Shown here: one piece after another, positions 32,904 to 42,894 of the stretch
How positions within the stretch are numbered: position 1 is the stretch's first letter
Layout of the letters: each line of letters opens with the position of its first letter
Made by a program: the position numbers and the translations under genes
Notes under the pieces: generated by a model
Told to the model about the DNA's origin: nothing
Databases searched by the model: none
The model's input: only the letters and a program-made list of their open reading frames with translations
Source: Streptomyces sp. S3(2020)
Lineage (GTDB): Bacteria > Actinomycetota > Actinomycetes > Streptomycetales > Streptomycetaceae
Length of the DNA stretch: 64,000 nucleotides
Reading direction: 5' to 3'
NCBI RefSeq assembly: GCF_013044505.1
Contig: NZ_JABERD010000031.1
Span: forward strand, 1 to 64,000

Positions 32904-33884
32904 GTGCTCTACGGGATCGCCGCCGCCACGACCGCCCTCCTCCTCGCCGCCGTCCTCACCGGACTGCTCCGCACCGCCGCCCTGCGGCTCGGGGTCGTCG
33001 ACCGGCGGTGGCAGCACCGCAGGCTGCCGCTGTTCGGGGGTGTGGCCGTGGTGCTCGCGACCTGCCTGGTGGCCGTCGTGGGGGACCGGACCGGCGTCGC
33101 GCCGCTGGGCTCCGGCGTCGTCGAACTGCTCGTCGCCGGGGCGGCGGTCGCCGGGCTCGGGCTCTTCGCCGACGTACGGCGGGTCAAGGCCCGCGCGCTG
33201 GTCGCCGGTACGGCGGTGGCGGCGGCCTGTGTCGTGCCGTACGGGGAGACCGGTGTCGCCGGAGGGCTCCTCGCCGTCTGCTGGATCGTCCTGGTCGCTG
33301 TGGGTTTCCGGGCCCTGGACCATGCCGACGGTCTCGCGGGGTCCGTCGGGGTCCTCACCGCCTTCGGGGTCGGCGCCTGCGCCGCGGCCGAGGTGATGGA
33401 CGGGCTCGCCGTCCTGCTGAGCGTGCTGGCCGCCGCGCTGACCGGGTTCCTCATGCACAACTGGCCGCCCGCGCGCGTGGGGCTCGGTTCGTGCGGGTCG
33501 CTGTTCGCCGGGTTCGTGCTCGCCTCGGCCGCGGTGGTCACCCGGGCCGGATACGGGCTCGGCTCCAGCGCTGCGGTGCTGTTCGCGCTGACGGCCCTGG
33601 TCGCCGCCGAGGTCCTCCTCCTGGCCCTGACCCGCCGCGCCGCCGGCACCCGCCACCTCGCCCACCGGCTCCGGCGGCTGGGGCTCACCCCGCAGGGAGT
33701 GATCGTCGTCCTCGGCGCGGGGGCCTTCTGCGGGGTGCTCGTCGCGGTCCTCGTGCACCTCGGGTGGCTCGCCGAGTCGGGGGTCCTCTGGGTGGTCGCG
33801 GGCGCCCTGGTCGTCGTACTCGCACTCCTTCGTGCGAAGCCGTCCCCGCAGGTCAGGCCTCGGTTGCGTGTAAGGAACGGATAA
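32904..33884 (+). CDS. MraY/WecA-like integral membrane protein
   Basis: A 326-residue protein with about ten hydrophobic segments. The order of segments and RRWQHRRLPLFGGVAVV near residue 33 match the polyprenyl-phosphate N-acetylhexosamine-1-phosphate transferase family (MraY, WecA, TagO). The magnesium-binding motif is degenerate: FRALDHADGLAGS where active enzymes have NxxNxxDGxDGL, and the upstream DD pair is not seen (GLFADVRRVKA). It may be an altered or inactive member. Start GTG 32904, apparently leaderless. It lies just upstream of dnaK. Confidence 0.75.
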   Translation: MLYGIAAATTALLLAAVLTGLLRTAALRLGVVDRRWQHRRLPLFGGVAVVLATCLVAVVGDRTGVAPLGSGVVELLVAGAAVAGLGLFADVRRVKARALVAGTAVAAACVVPYGETGVAGGLLAVCWIVLVAVGFRALDHADGLAGSVGVLTAFGVGACAAAEVMDGLAVLLSVLAAALTGFLMHNWPPARVGLGSCGSLFAGFVLASAAVVTRAGYGLGSSAAVLFALTALVAAEVLLLALTRRAAGTRHLAHRLRRLGLTPQGVIVVLGAGAFCGVLVAVLVHLGWLAESGVLWVVAGALVVVLALLRAKPSPQVRPRLRVRNG

Positions 33885-33886
33885 GA

Positions 33887-33907
33887 GTTGAGCCTCCATG
33901 ACTCAGG
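33887..33907. promoter_or_regulatory. Degenerate HspR (HAIR) box
   Basis: GTTGAGC-N7-ACTCAGG, matching the HAIR consensus CTTGAGT-N7-ACTCAAG at 10 of 14 positions, 25 bp upstream of the dnaK -35 to the left of the perfect box. Confidence 0.55.
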
Positions 33908-33911
33908 TCTG

Positions 33912-36485
<2,574 letters not shown>

Positions 36486-36530
36486 GGTCACCCGTATCGA
36501 GCGGAACACCGGAAAGGGGGCGCGTCGAGG

Positions 36531-37715
36531 ATGAGCACCAAGGACTTCATCGAGAAGGACTTCTACAAGGTCCTCGGCGTCCCCAAGGACGCCACCGAGG
36601 CCGAGATCAAGAAGGCGTACCGGAAGCTCGCCCGCGAGTTCCACCCGGACGCCAACAAGGGCAACGCCAAGGCCGAGGAGCGCTTCAAGGAGATCTCCGA
36701 GGCGAACGACGTCCTCGGTGACCCCAAGAAGCGCAAGGAGTACGACGAGGCCCGCGCCCTCTTCGGCAACGGTGGCTTCCGCCCGGGGCCGGGCGCGGGC
36801 GGCGGCAACTTCAACTTCGACCTGGGCGACCTCTTCGGAGGCGGCGCCCAGGGCGGCGGCGCCGGGGGTTCCGGCGGCTTCGGCGGCGGCATCGGTGATG
36901 TCTTCGGCGGCCTGTTCAACCGGGGCGGTGCGGGCACCACCCGTACCCAGCCCCGGCGCGGCCAGGACATCGACACCGAGGTCACCCTGAGCTTCACCGA
37001 GGCCATCGAGGGGGCCACGGTGCCGCTGCGGATGTCCTCGCAGTCCCCGTGCAAGGCCTGCTCCGGCACCGGCGACAAGAACGGCACACCGCGGGTGTGC
37101 CCGACCTGCGTCGGCACCGGCCAGGTGGCGCGGGGTTCCGGTGGCGGCTTCTCCCTCACCGACCCCTGCCCGGACTGCAAGGGCCGCGGACTGATGGCCG
37201 AGCACCCCTGCATGGAGTGCAAGGGCAGCGGCCGCGCCAAGTCCTCCCGGACCATGCAGGTCCGTATCCCCGCCGGGGTGACGGACGGCCAGCGGATCCG
37301 GCTGCGCGGCAAGGGCGCACCGGGCGAGCGCGGCGGCCCGTCCGGCGACCTGTACGTCACCGTGCACGTCGACACGCACCCGGTCTTCGGCCGCAAGGGC
37401 GACAACCTCACGGTCACGGTCCCGGTCACGTTCACCGAGGCGGCCCTCGGCGGCGAGGTCAGGGTCCCCACCCTGGGCGGCCCCTCCGTCACGCTGAAGC
37501 TGCCGCCGGGCACGCCCAACGGCCGCACCATGCGCGCCCGGGGCAAGGGCGCGGTCCGCAAGGACGGCACCCGCGGTGACCTCCTGGTCACCGTCGAGGT
37601 GAGTGTCCCGACGGACCTGACGGGGAAGGCTCGTGACGCACTGGAGGCGTATCGCGAGGCGACCGCGGGCGAGGACCCGCGGGCGGAGCTGTTCCAGGCC
37701 GCGAAGGGAGCTTGA
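36531..37715 (+). CDS. dnaJ: Co-chaperone DnaJ (type I)
   Basis: 394 residues. J domain 1-75 with HPD at 38-40; Gly/Phe-rich linker ~80-140; zinc domain with four CxxCxGxG-type motifs (CKACSGTG, CPTCVGTG, CPDCKGRG, CMECKGSG); substrate-binding C-terminal domains. It delivers clients to DnaK and stimulates its ATPase. ATG 36531 after AAAGGGGG. The operon position next to hspR marks it as the DnaJ1-type copy. Confidence 0.97.
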   Translation: MSTKDFIEKDFYKVLGVPKDATEAEIKKAYRKLAREFHPDANKGNAKAEERFKEISEANDVLGDPKKRKEYDEARALFGNGGFRPGPGAGGGNFNFDLGDLFGGGAQGGGAGGSGGFGGGIGDVFGGLFNRGGAGTTRTQPRRGQDIDTEVTLSFTEAIEGATVPLRMSSQSPCKACSGTGDKNGTPRVCPTCVGTGQVARGSGGGFSLTDPCPDCKGRGLMAEHPCMECKGSGRAKSSRTMQVRIPAGVTDGQRIRLRGKGAPGERGGPSGDLYVTVHVDTHPVFGRKGDNLTVTVPVTFTEAALGGEVRVPTLGGPSVTLKLPPGTPNGRTMRARGKGAVRKDGTRGDLLVTVEVSVPTDLTGKARDALEAYREATAGEDPRAELFQAAKGA

Positions 37716-37720
37716 TCGAG

Positions 37721-38167
37721 ATGGACGGCCGTCGACGCAACCCGTATGAACTGACCGAGGAGACCCCGGTCTACGTCATCTCGGTGGCGGCCCAGCTCTC
37801 GGGCCTGCACCCGCAGACCCTGCGCCAGTACGACCGCCTGGGTCTGGTCTCCCCGGACCGCACCGCGGGCCGGGGCCGGCGCTATTCGGCCCGTGACATC
37901 GAACTGCTCCGCGCGGTGCAGGCGCTGTCGCAGGACGAGGGCATCAACCTCGCCGGCATCAAGCGCATCATCGAGCTGGAGAACCAGGTCGCCGCGTTGC
38001 AGTCCCGCGTCGCCGAGATGGAGGCCGCCCTGGAGGGCGCCGCCGCGGCGATGCAGCAGCGGGAGGCGGCGGTGCACGCGTCGTACCGCCGTGACCTGGT
38101 GCCGTATCAGGAAGTGCAGCAGACCAGCGCGTTGGTGGTGTGGCGGCCCAAGGGGCGGCAGGACTGA
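37721..38167 (+). CDS. hspR: Heat-shock repressor HspR (MerR family)
   Basis: 148 residues. MerR-type winged helix at 14-75 (PVYVISVAAQLSGLHPQTLRQYDRLGL, RRYSARDIELLRAVQ), then a coiled coil (ENQVAALQSRVAEMEAALEG) and a conserved end, QTSALVVWRPKG. It represses its own operon and clpB through HAIR boxes, with DnaK as co-repressor. ATG 37721 gives the usual MDGRRRNPYEL; an in-frame TTG at 37712 overlaps the dnaJ stop. Confidence 0.97.
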   Translation: MDGRRRNPYELTEETPVYVISVAAQLSGLHPQTLRQYDRLGLVSPDRTAGRGRRYSARDIELLRAVQALSQDEGINLAGIKRIIELENQVAALQSRVAEMEAALEGAAAAMQQREAAVHASYRRDLVPYQEVQQTSALVVWRPKGRQD

Positions 38168-38181
38168 CGCGGTCCGATCAA

Positions 38182-38223
38182 GATGAAAGGGGCCCGGAGG
38201 ACGAACCTCCGGGCCCCTTCATC
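38182..38223. terminator. Bidirectional terminator after hspR
   Basis: A long stem GGGGCCCGGAGG / CCTCCGGGCCCC extended by GATGAA/TTCATC with one bulged A and a 5-nt loop. It separates hspR from the convergent PA14/FnIII gene. Confidence 0.9.
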
Positions 38224-38237
38224 TGTGCGGGGTGGAC

Positions 38238-40235
38238 TCAGCTGAACGTCCAGCTGCCCGCCGGGGCGGACTCGGTGCCGTCCGCGTAGAGGGCCGTCAC
38301 CTTGTAGAAGACCGTGCTGTTCGACTTCGCGGTGCTGTCGGTGAACCAGTAGGGGTCGGTGCCCTGCACGTCGAAGAGCTGGACGTACGTCTGCGAGGGG
38401 TTGTCCCAGCGGTAGACGCGGTACCCGGTCGCGGTGCCGTGGGTGTCCGCGGACCCGTCGTAGTTCAGGTACACCTCACCGTTCGCGGCGTTCACCGTGA
38501 GGATGTCGGTCTCCTCGGCGTACATCTGGTCCGGCGTCATCTTGAACTCGTTGACGTCGTCCGTGGCCGCGGAGGCGAGATCGAGGGCGTTTCCGTCGCT
38601 GTCGACGGCGACGACCGCGTAGCGCAGGTTCTGGTCGTCGGGCAGGTTCGGATCCCGGTTGGAGGACTGCGTCGAGCCGTACACCAGGCTGTCGGTGATG
38701 TCGGTGTACGGCGACCAGACGCCGTCGGCGTCGACACTCCGGTAGACCTCGTAGTGGTCGAAGTCGTCGGCGGTGCTGTCGTCCCAGTCGAGCAGGATGC
38801 CGTTCTCGGCGGATGTCGCGACCAGACCGGTCACCGCGCCGGGCGGTGTGCGGTCACCCAGGTGCTGGACGGTGACGGAGGCCGAGGCGGGGCCCAGGTT
38901 GCCGTCGTCGTCCTCGGCGCGGACGTAGTAGGTGTACGTCGCGTCGACGTCGACGTCGTGGTCCACGAACTCGCCGGTGGCGTCGCCGATGTAGGCGCCG
39001 TCGCGGTAGACCCGGAAGTTCTCCAGGTCGGCGTCCTGGTCCCGGTTCCAGGACCAGGTCAGGGTGACGGCGGTGTCGCCGCTGGTGGCCGTCAGGTCGT
39101 CCGGGACGAAGGTCGGCGCGGTGTCGTCGTAGGTCTCGAACCCGGCGGTGCCGGAGACGGCCGACTCGTTGCCGTGCGTGTCGACGGCGGTGACGACGTA
39201 GTAGTACCAGTCGCCGGTCCTGGCCGGGGTATCGGCGAAGGAGGCGCTGGAGGGGGTGCCGATCAGGTTCTCGGCGGTCGGCACGACGGGCTGGGACGTC
39301 GAGCGGTACACCCGGTAACCGGCCAGGTCCGACTCGGAGTTGCCGTCCCAGGACAGCGTCACCGTGTCGACCGGTCCCACGCCCCAGTTCTCCTCCACAC
39401 CGGCCGGCGCGGAGGGGGCGGTGGTGTCGGCGGTGGCCTTGACGGTGGTGACCGCCTTGTCGGTGGAGCCGGCGGAGGTGTTGCCGGCCTTGTCGTAGGC
39501 GCGGACCTCGTAGTAGTAGGTGTCGCCGTTCTTCGGTGGGGTGTCCGTGTACGAGGTGGCGGTGGTCGTGGTCAGCCGCGTCCACGTGTCACCGGTGCGG
39601 CGGTAGACCTTGTACCCGGCGAGGTCCATCTCCTTGTTCTTCGCCCAGGTGAGTTCGGCCTCGCCGGTGGTCTCGTCGTACGTCACCGAAGTGCCGGTCG
39701 GGGCAAGGGGCTTGACCTTGTCGGCGGTGGCCGAGGTGCGGGGCGTGTAGCCGAACTTGACCTTGGCGGAGCCGGTCCAGTTGACGTAGTCGATCCGCAG
39801 GGTGTGCTTGCCCTTGGGGACGGTGACGTTGACGGTCTTGCTCACCGTGGTGGAGGTGTTCTTCCACAGGTCGATCTTGCGGGCGTTGTCGGTGCCGGGG
39901 TCGAGGTAGACGCGGATGCCGTCGAGTCCGGAGGCGGAGAACGTGAACGGGCCGCCGGAGCCGAAGTCCCTCGTCACCGTCCACCGCACGCCGAAGTTGT
40001 TCGACGGCAGGCCCGAAGCCGGTGCCTTGGTGCCCCAGTTCTGGTCGACGGCGCTGTCGCAGTCGGTCTTCTTCGGCGTTCCGGAGAAGCTCGTGTTCGC
40101 GAAGAACTGCCGCTTGAAGACCGGCGAGGCGCAGGTCGTCGCGGCGGAGGCGGGCGTGAGCGTGAGCAGGGTGCCCGCAGTGGCGAGGACGACGGCGGTC
40201 GCGGTGGCCGTGGTCGTACGTCTGGCTGGGTTCAT
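38238..40235 (-). CDS. Secreted PA14 / fibronectin-III protein 1
   Basis: 665 residues. Signal peptide 1-32 (LTLTPASAAT). Residues ~35-190 are a PA14 domain (VFKRQFFANTSFSGTP, DFGSGGPFTFSASGLDGIRVYLD, KGKHTLRIDYVNWTG). Four FnIII domains follow (for example GYKVYRRTGDTW, TYYYEVRAYDKAGNTSAG; NFRVYRDG, TYYVRAEDDDGNLG), then a fifth FnIII-like end (GYRVYRWDNPSQTYVQLF). PA14 and FnIII commonly bind carbohydrate or other surface ligands; no catalytic motif is seen. Preceded by the shared ACAACC-N17-GTC promoter. Paralogue of the genes at 40944 and 46462. Confidence 0.9.
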   Translation of the reverse strand: MNPARRTTTATATAVVLATAGTLLTLTPASAATTCASPVFKRQFFANTSFSGTPKKTDCDSAVDQNWGTKAPASGLPSNNFGVRWTVTRDFGSGGPFTFSASGLDGIRVYLDPGTDNARKIDLWKNTSTTVSKTVNVTVPKGKHTLRIDYVNWTGSAKVKFGYTPRTSATADKVKPLAPTGTSVTYDETTGEAELTWAKNKEMDLAGYKVYRRTGDTWTRLTTTTATSYTDTPPKNGDTYYYEVRAYDKAGNTSAGSTDKAVTTVKATADTTAPSAPAGVEENWGVGPVDTVTLSWDGNSESDLAGYRVYRSTSQPVVPTAENLIGTPSSASFADTPARTGDWYYYVVTAVDTHGNESAVSGTAGFETYDDTAPTFVPDDLTATSGDTAVTLTWSWNRDQDADLENFRVYRDGAYIGDATGEFVDHDVDVDATYTYYVRAEDDDGNLGPASASVTVQHLGDRTPPGAVTGLVATSAENGILLDWDDSTADDFDHYEVYRSVDADGVWSPYTDITDSLVYGSTQSSNRDPNLPDDQNLRYAVVAVDSDGNALDLASAATDDVNEFKMTPDQMYAEETDILTVNAANGEVYLNYDGSADTHGTATGYRVYRWDNPSQTYVQLFDVQGTDPYWFTDSTAKSNSTVFYKVTALYADGTESAPAGSWTFS

Positions 40236-40243
40236 CGGTTCCT

Positions 40244-40292
40244 TCGGTCGTGATCGTCAACGGAAGGCAAAGCCGTTGACGATCACGACCGA
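40244..40292. repeat. 20-bp perfect inverted repeat over -10 and leader
   Basis: Arms 40244-40263 and 40273-40292 are exactly complementary, with a 9-nt loop. The right arm contains the -10 GTCGTG of the promoter, and the left arm ends nine bases before the start codon. It could be a DNA operator or, in part, an mRNA hairpin that covers the ribosome site. Confidence 0.8.
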
Positions 40293-40312
40293 CCGGACCG
40301 CGCATTGGTTGT
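40284..40312 (-). promoter_or_regulatory. ECF-type promoter of PA14/FnIII gene 1
   Basis: Minus strand: GT-ACAACC (40312-40307), 17 bp, GTCGTG (40289-40284). Start codon 49 bp downstream of the -10. Confidence 0.7.
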
Positions 40313-40321
40313 ACGGCGTAC

Positions 40322-40834
40322 TCAGGGAAACGCGTCGAAGACGCTGTCGACGGCCGCCGTCCACATCGACTCCGCGCCCGTGCCGAACGCGGCGGCCAGC
40401 GCGTACCCGACGGCCGCGTCCATGGCGTCCGGCTTGGCGTCCGAGCGCCAGTCGGCTGCCACCCGGCCGTCGCCCTTCGAGTGGAAGTCGCCCAGCCGCC
40501 GCCCGTCGCGCAGCAGTCGGCTGTCCGGCATGGAGTCGGGCACCAGCCGCCAGTGCCGGCCCGCGTGCCGGACGTCGACCCGGTACGAGCGCCGGATCAG
40601 CCGTCCCCGGCCGGGGGCCAGCGCGGCCGCCTCGCCTCCGACGGTGAGGATGAGCAGACCGGCGTCCCGGGTGCCGATCGGGGTGTGCTCGTCGGCCTTG
40701 GTGCCGTTCGCCCGGCTCAGCACGACCCGCGGTATCGCCTCGCCCTCGACGACGACCTCACCCCGCCGGCTGTTCAGACGGACGGTGAGCGGGCCGAAGA
40801 GGGCGTCCGTGACGGAGCCTTCGCTGATGGTCAT
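40322..40834 (-). CDS. Hypothetical cytoplasmic protein (170 aa)
   Basis: ATG 40834 after GAGGA. No signal peptide or membrane segment. Beta-rich first two thirds (FGPLTVRLNSRRGEVVVEGE, YRVDVRHAGRHWRLVPDS) and a helical end (AAVGYALAAAFGTGAESMW). I do not recognise the family. It stands between two PA14/FnIII paralogues, in the same direction, with about 100 bp on either side. Confidence 0.7.
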   Translation of the reverse strand: MTISEGSVTDALFGPLTVRLNSRRGEVVVEGEAIPRVVLSRANGTKADEHTPIGTRDAGLLILTVGGEAAALAPGRGRLIRRSYRVDVRHAGRHWRLVPDSMPDSRLLRDGRRLGDFHSKGDGRVAADWRSDAKPDAMDAAVGYALAAAFGTGAESMWTAAVDSVFDAFP

Positions 40835-40943
40835 ACCGTCCTCGTGGAGTCGTCAGGAGTTCGGAGCTCTGACTGTCCAGTCGCCCGCCGGCAGGTGTTC
40901 GGTTCCGCTGCCGGGGGTGCGGCGGCAGCCGCCCGACCCGCGG

Positions 40944-42650
40944 CTACGGCGTGGAGACCGCGTAGTCGCCCGCCGGCACGGACTCGGTGCCGTCCGCGGC
41001 CAGGGTGGTCACCCAGTAGAAGGACGCGGTGCCGCGCAGGGCGCCGGTGTCGTGGTACGAGGTGACATCGCCGGCGACGTCGGCGATCTTCTCGTACGCC
41101 TCGGTGGCGGTGTTCCAGCGGTAGACGCGGTAGCCGGTCGTCTCCTGGGAACCGGCGCTCCAGTTCCAGTCGAGGAGATTGCCCTCGTCACCCTCCGCCC
41201 CGGACGCGTCCAGTTCCAGCGGAGAACCCTCCGGAGTCACGACGCCCGGCGTCACGTCGAGTTCCGTCGCCGTGACGATGTTGGCCTCGCCCGCCGTCTT
41301 CCAGGCGGACCACCAGTTGTCGTCGTACGCGTCCACGAAGAGGCAGGCCTCCTCGCCGTCGGGCAGCGTCGCGTACTCGTAGGACGTGGTGTCGGCGGAC
41401 AGCCACTCCACCTCGTGCACGGAGCAGACCTTCTCCTCGTCGTCGCCCAGGAGTTCACCCCGGTAGACGACGTAACGCCCCAGGTCGGGCGCCGGGTTCG
41501 GGTCCCAGGACAGCGAGAAGCCGTACCCGGTCGGTGTGACCTCCAGCCCCGTCACCGCGGGCGGCGCGGTGGTGTCCGGGCGGGTGGTCGTGACGGCGGC
41601 GGAGCGCGCGGACTCGTTGCCGGCCGCGTCGAGGGCGGTCACCCGGTAGGTGTACGTGCTCTCCTCGGCCGCCGAGGTGTCCAGGTACGAGGCCGTCGTC
41701 GGGTCGCCGATCCCGACGTACGAACTGCTTCCCTTCGGCGCCCGGTACACCCGGTAGGACGCCGCTCCGGCGACCTCGGTCCACTCGATCTGGATTCCGG
41801 AGAGCGAGAGGGAGGTGTCCAGCCCGGTGGGCACGGCGGGCGCGGTGCGGTCGGCCGTGGTGACGAGCTGGTCCGCCGTACCCGCCGACTCGTTGCCCGC
41901 CTTGTCGTACGCGCGCACCTCGTAGTAATAGCTCGCGCCGGTCACCGGAAGCGTGCCGTCCGTGTACGAGGTCGCGGTGGTCGTGGTCAGCGACGTCCAG
42001 GCGTCGCCGGTGCGCCGGTAGACCCGGTACCCGGCGAGGTCCATCTCCTTGTTCTTCGCCCAGGTCAGCTTGGCCTTGCCGGTCGCGGAGTCGTAGGCGA
42101 CGGAAGTCCCGGTCGGGGCAAGGGGCTTGACCTTGTCGGCGGTGGCGGAGGTGCGGGGCGTGTAGCCGAACTTGACCTTGGCGGAGCCGGTCCAGTTGAC
42201 GTAGTCGATCCGGAGGGTGTGCTTGCCCTTGGGGACGGTGACGTTGACGGTCTTGGAGACGGTCGTCGTGACGTTCTTCCAGAGGTCGATCTTGCGGGCG
42301 TCTGCTGTGCCGGGGTCCAGATAGACCCGGATGCCGTCCAGACCGGAGGCGGCCAGGGTGAACGGGCCGCCGCTGCCGAAGTCCCTCGTCACGGTCCAGC
42401 GGACGCCGAAAGTGTCCTTCGGCAGCCCGGAAGCCGGGGCGCCCGTGCCCCAGTTCTGGTCGATCACGCTGTCGCAGTCCGTCTTCTTCGGTGTCCCGGA
42501 GAAGCCGGTGTTCGCGAAGAACTGCCGCTTGAAGACCGGCGAGGCGCAGGTCGTCGCGGCGGACGCGGGCGTGATCGTGAGCAGGGTGCCCGCGGTGGCG
42601 AGCACGACGGCGGTGGAGGCCAGGGCCGTCGTACGTCTGGCTGGGTTCAT
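40944..42650 (-). CDS. Secreted PA14 / fibronectin-III protein 2
   Basis: 568 residues from ATG 42650. Signal peptide 1-32 and PA14 domain (~35-190) almost identical to the paralogues at 38238 and 46462. Three FnIII domains follow (GYRVYRRTGDAW; ASYRVYRAPKGSSSYVG; GRYVVYRGELLGD) and a C-terminal FnIII-like part (GYRVYRWNTATEAYEKIA). The two Cys in VCSVHEVEW and EACLFVDAY may form a disulphide. The same promoter type lies upstream. It is divergent from the large amidase gene. Confidence 0.9.
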   Translation of the reverse strand: MNPARRTTALASTAVVLATAGTLLTITPASAATTCASPVFKRQFFANTGFSGTPKKTDCDSVIDQNWGTGAPASGLPKDTFGVRWTVTRDFGSGGPFTLAASGLDGIRVYLDPGTADARKIDLWKNVTTTVSKTVNVTVPKGKHTLRIDYVNWTGSAKVKFGYTPRTSATADKVKPLAPTGTSVAYDSATGKAKLTWAKNKEMDLAGYRVYRRTGDAWTSLTTTTATSYTDGTLPVTGASYYYEVRAYDKAGNESAGTADQLVTTADRTAPAVPTGLDTSLSLSGIQIEWTEVAGAASYRVYRAPKGSSSYVGIGDPTTASYLDTSAAEESTYTYRVTALDAAGNESARSAAVTTTRPDTTAPPAVTGLEVTPTGYGFSLSWDPNPAPDLGRYVVYRGELLGDDEEKVCSVHEVEWLSADTTSYEYATLPDGEEACLFVDAYDDNWWSAWKTAGEANIVTATELDVTPGVVTPEGSPLELDASGAEGDEGNLLDWNWSAGSQETTGYRVYRWNTATEAYEKIADVAGDVTSYHDTGALRGTASFYWVTTLAADGTESVPAGDYAVSTP

Positions 42651-42661
42651 GCGGTCCTTCA

Positions 42662-42705
42662 GTCCTGTTCGGCGACGCGCAAGATCAGGCGTCGCGGAAC
42701 AGGAC
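42662..42705. repeat. Inverted repeat ending at -10
   Basis: Arms 42662-42678 and 42689-42705 (17 bp, one mismatch, 10-nt loop). The right arm contains the -10 GTCCTG, as in the paralogous promoters. Confidence 0.75.
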
Positions 42706-42728
42706 CCCCTGGGCGATGGATTGGTTGT
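42700..42728 (-). promoter_or_regulatory. ECF-type promoter of PA14/FnIII gene 2
   Basis: Minus strand: GT-ACAACC (42728-42723), 17 bp, GTCCTG (42705-42700). Start codon about 50 bp further. Confidence 0.7.
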
Positions 42729-42894
42729 ACGCCGCCGCCCGATCATGATCACTTTTAGATCACGCTTTCTTCGTCACGAAGTTCCCTTATCTAAAAAAAT
42801 CACCATCGATCTCCCTGTTCTGAGTAAAGGCTCGATAAAGATCGCGTGTATATCTCGTTCCTCATCCCTCACGAATCCAACCGGGGGAACCTGA

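Noticed and set aside
37400..37430. ACAACC-N17-GTC on the plus strand
   Set aside because: It lies inside the dnaJ coding sequence, in a run of repeated GTCACGGTC codons, so it is a chance match.
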